Both the position numbers and the translations under genes were made by a program. Source: Alphaproteobacteria bacterium (GTDB lineage Bacteria; Pseudomonadota; Alphaproteobacteria; Sphingomonadales; Emcibacteraceae). Taken from it: DNA of 19,188 bases. The stretch's first letter is position 1, and each line of letters starts with the position of its first letter. The stretch spans positions 1-19,188 of the forward strand of contig NVTJ01000051.1 in assembly GCA_002401545.1 (NCBI GenBank), read 5' to 3'. The notes under the pieces were generated by a model, which was not told the origin of the DNA, did not search any database, and saw only the letters and a program-made list of their open reading frames with translations. Below are positions 13,941 to 19,188 of the stretch, piece after piece.

Positions 13941-15401
13941 ATGAAGCTCTCTGAATTGCTAAAGGGCAAGGCAATGAAACGTGATGTGGGTATCACGGGC
14001 TTGACGGCTGACAGCAGGACAGTGAAGAAGGGTTTTCTTTTTGCGGCTTTGCCCGGTACTCAGGTTGATGGGGCAGAATATATTGATCAGGCCATAAAGG
14101 CGGGAGCCGTGGCTGTTCTTTGCCGTCCTGATGCGGCGCAGGATAATGAGGATATTATCTGGATTACTGATCAGATACCGGCCCGTCTTTTTGCCCATAT
14201 GGCGGCATGTTATTTTGACCGGCAGCCGGAAACAATTGTCGCGGTAACGGGAACCAACGGCAAGACGTCCGTTGCCTCCTTTACCCGCCAGATATGGCAG
14301 TATATGGGCTATAAGGCCGGTATGGTCGGCACGTTGGGGATCACGGCACCGGGGGTGAGCCGGCAGACAGGGTTGACCACGCCGGATCCGGTAACCCTGC
14401 AATCAGCGATGAGTGATCTCTGTGACGCGGGTGTTGACCATGTGGTATTCGAAGCCTCCAGTCACGGGCTGGCGCAATACAGGCTGGATGGTATCAATGT
14501 ATCCGTTGCGGCTTTTACCAACCTGACCCGGGATCATTTTGATTATCACGGCAGTTCGGAAAATTATTATTATGCCAAGGCCCGGTTGTTTGGTGAGGTC
14601 ATGAAGCCGGGCGGGGTCGCGGTGTTGAATGCGGATAGCCCGGCCGTCATGGAAATAGCCGATATTTGCTGGGCGCGGGGCCACCGGGTGATTACAGTGG
14701 GCCATCATACGGGTGACATTCGTCTTCTGCACCAGCGTACGTCCGAGATAGGTCAGGATATTACTATAAGTTATAAGTCGGAAATTCATGACCTGTCCCT
14801 GCCCCTTACCGGCATATTTCAGGCGATGAATGCCCTGATGGCGGTTGGTCTGGTCATTGGCAGTGGCGGCGATGTGAAACAGGCTTTCAAGGCCCTGTCT
14901 TATCTCAAGGCGGTCCCCGGCAGGATGGAGCAGGCCGGGCGGCACGCCTCCGGTGCCAGAATTTATGTGGATTATGCCCATACGCCCGATGCGCTGGAAA
15001 CGGTGCTTAGCGCCATAAGGCCCCATGCGAGACAAAAATTATCGGTCGTTTTTGGTTGTGGTGGAGACCGGGACCAGGGCAAGCGTAAAATTATGGGGGA
15101 AATCGCCGCAAGACTGGCCGACCGGGTCTATGTCACTGATGATAATCCCCGCAACGAGAATGCAAACCTGATCAGGTCCCAGGTTTTACAGGGTTGCCCG
15201 GATGCGGTTGAAATCGGCAACCGCGCCAAGGCAATCAGGGCCGCTGTCGATGCCCTGGAAAAAGGCGATATTCTGCTGGTGGCCGGCAAAGGGCATGAGC
15301 AGGGGCAGATTGTCGGGGACAGCATCCGGCCTTTTGACGACAGGTCGGAAATCCGCTCTGTCATTGCTTCCGCTCCACAGGGACGGAGGGCCAGCGCATG
15401 A
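13941..15401 (+). CDS. murE: UDP-N-acetylmuramoyl-L-alanyl-D-glutamate--2,6-diaminopimelate ligase
   Basis: This cytosolic Mur ligase adds meso-diaminopimelate as residue three of the peptidoglycan stem peptide. The 486-residue protein has the N-terminal UDP-binding domain (LTADSRTVKKGFLFAALPG, 21-39), the ATP loop TGTNGKTS at 103-110, the TTPDP segment at 146-150, the carbamylated-lysine site YAKAR (K213), and the C-terminal DNPR motif at 401-404. DNPR marks meso-DAP rather than lysine specificity. The usual acidic residues right after it are replaced by NENANL. The upstream ribosome site is weak (GGA at about 13932). The stop overlaps the murF start by ATGA. Confidence 0.96.
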   Translation: MKLSELLKGKAMKRDVGITGLTADSRTVKKGFLFAALPGTQVDGAEYIDQAIKAGAVAVLCRPDAAQDNEDIIWITDQIPARLFAHMAACYFDRQPETIVAVTGTNGKTSVASFTRQIWQYMGYKAGMVGTLGITAPGVSRQTGLTTPDPVTLQSAMSDLCDAGVDHVVFEASSHGLAQYRLDGINVSVAAFTNLTRDHFDYHGSSENYYYAKARLFGEVMKPGGVAVLNADSPAVMEIADICWARGHRVITVGHHTGDIRLLHQRTSEIGQDITISYKSEIHDLSLPLTGIFQAMNALMAVGLVIGSGGDVKQAFKALSYLKAVPGRMEQAGRHASGARIYVDYAHTPDALETVLSAIRPHARQKLSVVFGCGGDRDQGKRKIMGEIAARLADRVYVTDDNPRNENANLIRSQVLQGCPDAVEIGNRAKAIRAAVDALEKGDILLVAGKGHEQGQIVGDSIRPFDDRSEIRSVIASAPQGRRASA

Positions 15402-16819
15402 TGCCGCTTTGGACAGGTCAGGAAATCACAGAAATACTTGGCACAGAAGTGGCGGATAATTTGCAATGCCGGGGGATTTCCATTGACAGCCGGACTCTGA
15501 TGGAGGGCGATCTGTTTTTTGCCTTGACCGGACCCTATTCCGATGGTCATGATTATGTCAAAATGGCCATTGCCAAAGGGGCGGCTGCTGTTGTTGTCAG
15601 CAAGCCGGTTGCCGGACTTGATCCCAAATTCCTCATAAGCGTGAATGATGTCAAGGTGGCCCTGGAAATGCTGGGCCGGGCCGCGAGGGCGCGGGTGACT
15701 ATACCGATCATTGCCATTACCGGCAGCGTCGGCAAGACCGGCACCAAGGAGGCGCTGAAGAATGCGCTGGCCCGTAATAAAAAAATTCATGCCAGTGTCC
15801 TCAGCTACAATAATGATATTGGCGTGCCCCTGTCTTTGGCGCGAATGCCCCGGGATGCTGACTATGGCATATTTGAACTGGGGATGAATCACGCGGGTGA
15901 GCTTAAGTCCTTGTCAGAAATGGTCCGGCCCCATGTGGTGATTATCACCACTGTGGAACTGGCCCATAGTGAGTTTTTCAGGAATATTGAGGAAATAGCC
16001 GATGCCAAGGCGGAAATTTTTGACGGCATGATGCCCGGCGGTACGGTGATCCTCAATCATGATAACCGCCAGTATGGCCGCCTGCATGATAAAGCCTGTG
16101 CGGCTGGTATTAAAAACATCATTTCATTCGGTTCGGACAACAGCGCCGATGTTTATATTTTACGGCAGATATTCCAGGACACCTGCAGCTGCGTTATCGC
16201 CAGTATCAGGGGGCAGATCATGACTTTCAAGATTGGTATGCTCGGTCATCACTGGGTCATGAACAGTCTGGCTATTCTGGCGGCGGTGGAGGCCGTGGGC
16301 GGTGATCTGGGGCTTGCGGGCCTGGGACTTGCGGAAACGAAACCTCTCAAGGGGCGCGGACGCCGCCACCGGATTTTTCTGGATATTTCCGGGGAGTCAT
16401 CAATTCTGCTGATTGATGAAAGCTATAATGCCAACCCCGCGTCCATGAGGGCGGCGATGGAGACTCTGGTACAGATATCACCCCATGAACAGGTGCGATG
16501 GATAGCTGTTCTAGGGGATATGGCAGAACTTGGCGAAAAAAGTGATGACCTGCATGCGGCGCTGGCGGATGAGGTGAAGGATAAAAATATTGACCGGGTA
16601 TATACAGTTGGTCCTCATATGAAAAAATTGTCCGAGCGATTGGCAGGATTTCGCAATGGCGGGCATTTTGATGACCGGGCGGCACTGGAGGCGAGGTTGA
16701 TCCGTGACCTGCGTTCCGGGGATGTGGTGATGGTCAAGGGGTCAAATGCCAGTGGCATGACGGTGGTTGTTGATAAAATACTGGATATGGAAGTCTCGGC
16801 TGTAAAACAGGCCGTGTGA
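15398..16819 (+). CDS. murF: UDP-N-acetylmuramoyl-tripeptide--D-alanyl-D-alanine ligase
   Basis: MurF adds D-Ala-D-Ala to complete UDP-MurNAc-pentapeptide in the cytosol. The 473-residue protein has ISIDSRTLMEGDLFFAL (27-43), the ATP loop TGSVGKTGTKEAL (108-120), YNNDIGVPLSLARM, a central HWVMNSLAILAAV segment, and the C-terminal DESYNANPASM signature typical of MurF. ATGA overlap with murE suggests coupling. mraY starts 13 nt after its stop. Confidence 0.96.
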   Translation: MMPLWTGQEITEILGTEVADNLQCRGISIDSRTLMEGDLFFALTGPYSDGHDYVKMAIAKGAAAVVVSKPVAGLDPKFLISVNDVKVALEMLGRAARARVTIPIIAITGSVGKTGTKEALKNALARNKKIHASVLSYNNDIGVPLSLARMPRDADYGIFELGMNHAGELKSLSEMVRPHVVIITTVELAHSEFFRNIEEIADAKAEIFDGMMPGGTVILNHDNRQYGRLHDKACAAGIKNIISFGSDNSADVYILRQIFQDTCSCVIASIRGQIMTFKIGMLGHHWVMNSLAILAAVEAVGGDLGLAGLGLAETKPLKGRGRRHRIFLDISGESSILLIDESYNANPASMRAAMETLVQISPHEQVRWIAVLGDMAELGEKSDDLHAALADEVKDKNIDRVYTVGPHMKKLSERLAGFRNGGHFDDRAALEARLIRDLRSGDVVMVKGSNASGMTVVVDKILDMEVSAVKQAV

Positions 16820-16832
16820 AGGAAATAGATTT

Positions 16833-17921
16833 ATGCTCTATCATTTTTTATATCCCCTGAGTGATGATTTCGGGATATTCAACCTTTTCAGATATCTGAC
16901 CTTTCGCGCCGGCGGGGCCTTGATGACCGCTTTTCTGATCAGCTTTCTCTGTGGTCCCTCGATCATTGGCATGTTAAAAAAGAGACAGGGAAAAGGCCAG
17001 CCCATCAGGCTCGACGGCCCGGAAGGCCATCTGTTGACGAAACAGGGCACCCCGACCATGGGCGGTTTTCTGATTCTGCTGGGGTTGTCTGTGGGCACAA
17101 TATTATGGACGGACCTGTCCAATCAATATATCTGGGCCTGTCTTGTGGTGACCAGCGGATTTGGCCTGATCGGTTTTCTGGATGATTATTATAAAATTAC
17201 AAGATCCAGTTCTGATGGCATATCGGGCAGAATAAAACTGTTGATGGAGATTATAGTTTCTGTTGCCGCCATACTGATCATTATGGACAAGGCCGGACCG
17301 GGGATGGGTACCGGTCTGGCTCTGCCGTTCTTCAAGGATACCCTGATTGATCTGGGCTGGTTCATGATCCCCTTTGCCATATTCATTCTGGTGGGGTCGT
17401 CCAACAGCGTTAACCTGACAGACGGACTGGATGGTCTGGCGATCATGCCGGTGATCATAGCGTCCGGTACTTTTGCTCTGATTGCCTATCTGGCAGGCAA
17501 TAGTGTTTTTGCCGACTATCTTCAGTTAACCTATGTGGCTGGTGCGGGCGAACTGGCGGTATTTTGTGCCGCAATCATTGGCGCCGGCCTTGGGTTTCTG
17601 TGGTATAACGCGCCGCCAGCCATGATATTCATGGGGGATACCGGCAGTCTGGCGCTGGGCGGGGCGCTTGGGGTTGTCAGCCTGGTCACCAAGCATGAAA
17701 TCGTTCTTGGCATTGTCGGCGGACTTTTTGTTCTGGAAACGGTGTCGGTCATTGTTCAGGTAGTTTCCTTTAAACTGACCGGCAGAAGAGTCTTTCGCAT
17801 GGCACCCATCCACCATCATTATGAGAAAAAAGGCTGGTCGGAACCCACCATCGTCATTCGTTTCTGGATTATTGCGGTATTGCTGGCTCTGGTCGGTCTT
17901 GCCACATTGAAGTTGAGGTAG
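16833..17921 (+). CDS. mraY: Phospho-N-acetylmuramoyl-pentapeptide-transferase MraY
   Basis: This integral membrane enzyme transfers phospho-MurNAc-pentapeptide to undecaprenyl phosphate, giving lipid I. The 362-residue protein is close to the usual length (about 360) with about ten hydrophobic helices. Catalytic motifs are at the expected places: FLDDYYK with D117 and D118, NLTDGLDG at 194-201, FMGDTGS with D269, and the HHHYEKKGW signature at 327-335. GAAGGA at 16818-16823 lies 9 nt before the ATG. murD would normally follow; here ftsW begins 3 nt after the stop. Confidence 0.97.
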   Translation: MLYHFLYPLSDDFGIFNLFRYLTFRAGGALMTAFLISFLCGPSIIGMLKKRQGKGQPIRLDGPEGHLLTKQGTPTMGGFLILLGLSVGTILWTDLSNQYIWACLVVTSGFGLIGFLDDYYKITRSSSDGISGRIKLLMEIIVSVAAILIIMDKAGPGMGTGLALPFFKDTLIDLGWFMIPFAIFILVGSSNSVNLTDGLDGLAIMPVIIASGTFALIAYLAGNSVFADYLQLTYVAGAGELAVFCAAIIGAGLGFLWYNAPPAMIFMGDTGSLALGGALGVVSLVTKHEIVLGIVGGLFVLETVSVIVQVVSFKLTGRRVFRMAPIHHHYEKKGWSEPTIVIRFWIIAVLLALVGLATLKLR

Positions 17922-17924
17922 GAT

Positions 17925-19073
17925 ATGACAGTTTTTTCAAGAACCGATACTAGCCTGATCAGCAACTGGTGGTGGACCGTGGATCGCTGGCTTTTGCTGG
18001 CCCTTGCGGGGGTGATTGCTTTTGGTATTGTCATGACATTCGGCGCCAGTCCGGCCATTGCGGAAAAACTTGATCTGGAGCCTTTTCATTTTGTCAAACG
18101 ACAACTGAGTTTCCTGATTTTGGCCATGACGACCATGTTTGGGATATCACTGTTGCCCATCATATGGGTTCGGCGGTTGGGGGTCGTGCTGTTTCTGGTC
18201 TGTCTTTGTCTTCTGGCGCTGACGATGGCTATCGCACCGGAAGCCAAAGGCGCGCGCCGCTGGCTGCGTATTGGCAGTTTTACCCTTCAGGCCTCTGAAC
18301 TTCTCAAGCCGGCCTTCATAGTATTTTCGGCCTGGATGTTCTCCGAAGTTCATAAAAACCCTAAATTCAAAGGCTGGTTCATTTCCATTATTTCGTATCT
18401 GATTGTCATGGTATTTTTGATAGCTCAACCGGATTTCGGGCAGGCTATCCTGATCTCCCTGGTCTGGGCGGTCCAGTTTTTCATGGCGGGTCTGCCGATG
18501 ATATGGGTGCTGGGTCTTGCCGGGCTGGGCATGTCCGGTGTTCTTCTGGCCTATATGTTTCTGCCCCATGTGACCAGCCGTATTGACCGCTTTATATTTC
18601 CGGGAACGGGCGATACTTATCAGGTGGATACGGCCCTGAATGCTTTTCGCAGTGGGGGTTTGTTTGGCCGGGGACCGGGTGAAGGGGCGGTAAAGAAAAT
18701 TCTGCCTGATGCCCATACTGACTTTATTTTTGCGGTTACCGGCGAGGAATTCGGCATAATCCTGTGCCTGATATTAATTTGCCTGTTTGCCGTCATTGTT
18801 GTTCGCTGCCTGATAAATCTAATGAAAGAAACGGATTTATTTGTTTTTCTGGCCGCTTCCGGCCTGATCATTTTGTTTGGCCTTCAGGCTTTTATCAATC
18901 TTGGTGTTAATCTTTCCCTCCTGCCCAGTAAAGGGATGACTTTGCCCTTTATCAGCTACGGCGGCTCCTCTCTGTTGTCCATGGCCATCGTTATGGGAAT
19001 GGTTCTGGCCCTGACCAAAAGCGGCGTCAGGGATAATTTGGGAAATCTCAATTCAGCATGGCGGCGTTCATGA
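17925..19073 (+). CDS. ftsW: Septal peptidoglycan glycosyltransferase FtsW (SEDS family)
   Basis: FtsW polymerises lipid II at the septum with FtsI. The 382-residue polytopic protein has a short cytoplasmic start, KGARRWLRIG (108-117), QPDFGQAIL (168-176), the long periplasmic loop with GGLFGRGPGEGAVKKILPDA (244-263) followed by HTDFIFAVTGEEFG, and the C-terminal NLGVNLSLLPSKGMTLPFIS (325-344) ending in YGGSS. These are signature SEDS segments, and the FtsI gene in the same cluster supports FtsW over RodA. A TAGGA-like ribosome site lies within the mraY stop region. Its stop overlaps the murG start as ATGA. Confidence 0.97.
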   Translation: MTVFSRTDTSLISNWWWTVDRWLLLALAGVIAFGIVMTFGASPAIAEKLDLEPFHFVKRQLSFLILAMTTMFGISLLPIIWVRRLGVVLFLVCLCLLALTMAIAPEAKGARRWLRIGSFTLQASELLKPAFIVFSAWMFSEVHKNPKFKGWFISIISYLIVMVFLIAQPDFGQAILISLVWAVQFFMAGLPMIWVLGLAGLGMSGVLLAYMFLPHVTSRIDRFIFPGTGDTYQVDTALNAFRSGGLFGRGPGEGAVKKILPDAHTDFIFAVTGEEFGIILCLILICLFAVIVVRCLINLMKETDLFVFLAASGLIILFGLQAFINLGVNLSLLPSKGMTLPFISYGGSSLLSMAIVMGMVLALTKSGVRDNLGNLNSAWRRS

Positions 19074-19141
19074 AGCGGCGGCGCACGAGCCATATCATTC
19101 TCGCCGCTGGCGGGTTTTCGGCTGTGAGCAACTCGTTGTAA
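19070..19141 (+). pseudogene. murG: 5' end of murG (lipid II GlcNAc transferase), interrupted or frameshifted
   Basis: The ATG at 19070 overlaps the ftsW stop, exactly where murG is expected. The first 15 residues, MKRRRTSHIILAAGG, match the MurG N-terminus, whose next residues should be TGGHxFPA (the glycine-rich loop). Instead the frame reads FSAVSNSL and stops at 19139-19141. From 19114 another frame reads VFGCEQL and later DFIRYGIKVYAL, loosely like the following MurG helix and strand, so a small indel of about 13 nt is one explanation. An inserted element or a misassembly is another. MurG is essential, so a working copy must exist if the break is real. Only 19070-19114 is confidently murG. 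Confidence 0.6.
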
Positions 19142-19188
19142 CTGACTTTATTCGATATGGGATTAAAGTTTATGCTTTAAAGGTGCTA
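19112..19188. other. Unexplained AT-rich tail after the murG break, possible mobile-element or repeat edge
   Basis: The 77-nt tail diverges from murG. It contains CAAC-TC-GTTG (19129-19138) and TTAAAG-N6-CTTTAA (19163-19180). Its last 50 nt use codons such as CGA, TTA and CTA in the murG-like frame, which appear uncommon in neighbouring genes. No known insertion-sequence end could be identified. The true identity depends on sequence beyond the window. Confidence 0.3.

Noticed and set aside
14403..15035. 210-codon minus-strand frame within murE
   Set aside because: It is a shadow of MurE, which has intact catalytic motifs throughout this stretch.

Overview
The window looks like a chromosomal segment of a Gram-negative bacterium, most probably an alphaproteobacterium of moderate GC content. 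The reasons are a DAP-type division and cell-wall (dcw) cluster, a perfect CtrA-type TTAA-N7-TTAA box in front of mraZ, and an RhlE-type DEAD-box helicase. The genus cannot be named from the sequence alone. Nearly every gene belongs to a well-known family. No transposase, phage gene, CRISPR array, tRNA or rRNA is visible.

Left part (1-8163), amino-acid catabolism. The 5' end of an Lrp/AsnC regulator (1-149, minus) diverges from a two-gene unit: leucine (branched-chain amino acid) dehydrogenase (456-1511) and kynureninase (1521-2762). A second Lrp/AsnC regulator of BkdR type (2745-3206, minus) converges on kynureninase, overlapping its end by 18 nt. It diverges from a complete branched-chain 2-oxoacid dehydrogenase operon: E1 alpha, E1 beta, E2 and E3 (3331-8163). 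Leucine dehydrogenase deaminates Leu/Ile/Val to 2-oxoacids, and the BCKDH complex converts these to acyl-CoAs, so the two units carry out consecutive steps. Kynureninase adds a tryptophan-catabolic step.

Middle (8164-10361). A stand-alone DEAD-box RNA helicase with a long, basic, low-complexity tail ends at a good intrinsic terminator (10083-10114). An AT-rich control region for the dcw cluster follows. It holds a CtrA-like box, five CCAT motifs spaced 10-11 nt apart (a probable MraZ operator array) and a perfect TATAAT hexamer inside that array.

Right part (10362-19188), the dcw cluster: mraZ, rsmH, ftsL, ftsI, murE, murF, mraY, ftsW and the first codons of murG. Several junctions are ATGA stop/start overlaps. 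Two things depart from the textbook layout. murD, usually between mraY and ftsW, is absent, with only 3 nt between those genes. murG reads correctly for about 15 residues, up to the start of its glycine-rich loop, and then breaks; the last ~77 nt do not continue it in frame. That tail may be the end of an inserted element, a small indel, or an assembly artefact. No clearly new multi-gene system was found. The most useful leads are the broken murG with missing murD, the CtrA/MraZ control region, and the paired Lrp regulators around leucine dehydrogenase, kynureninase and BCKDH.
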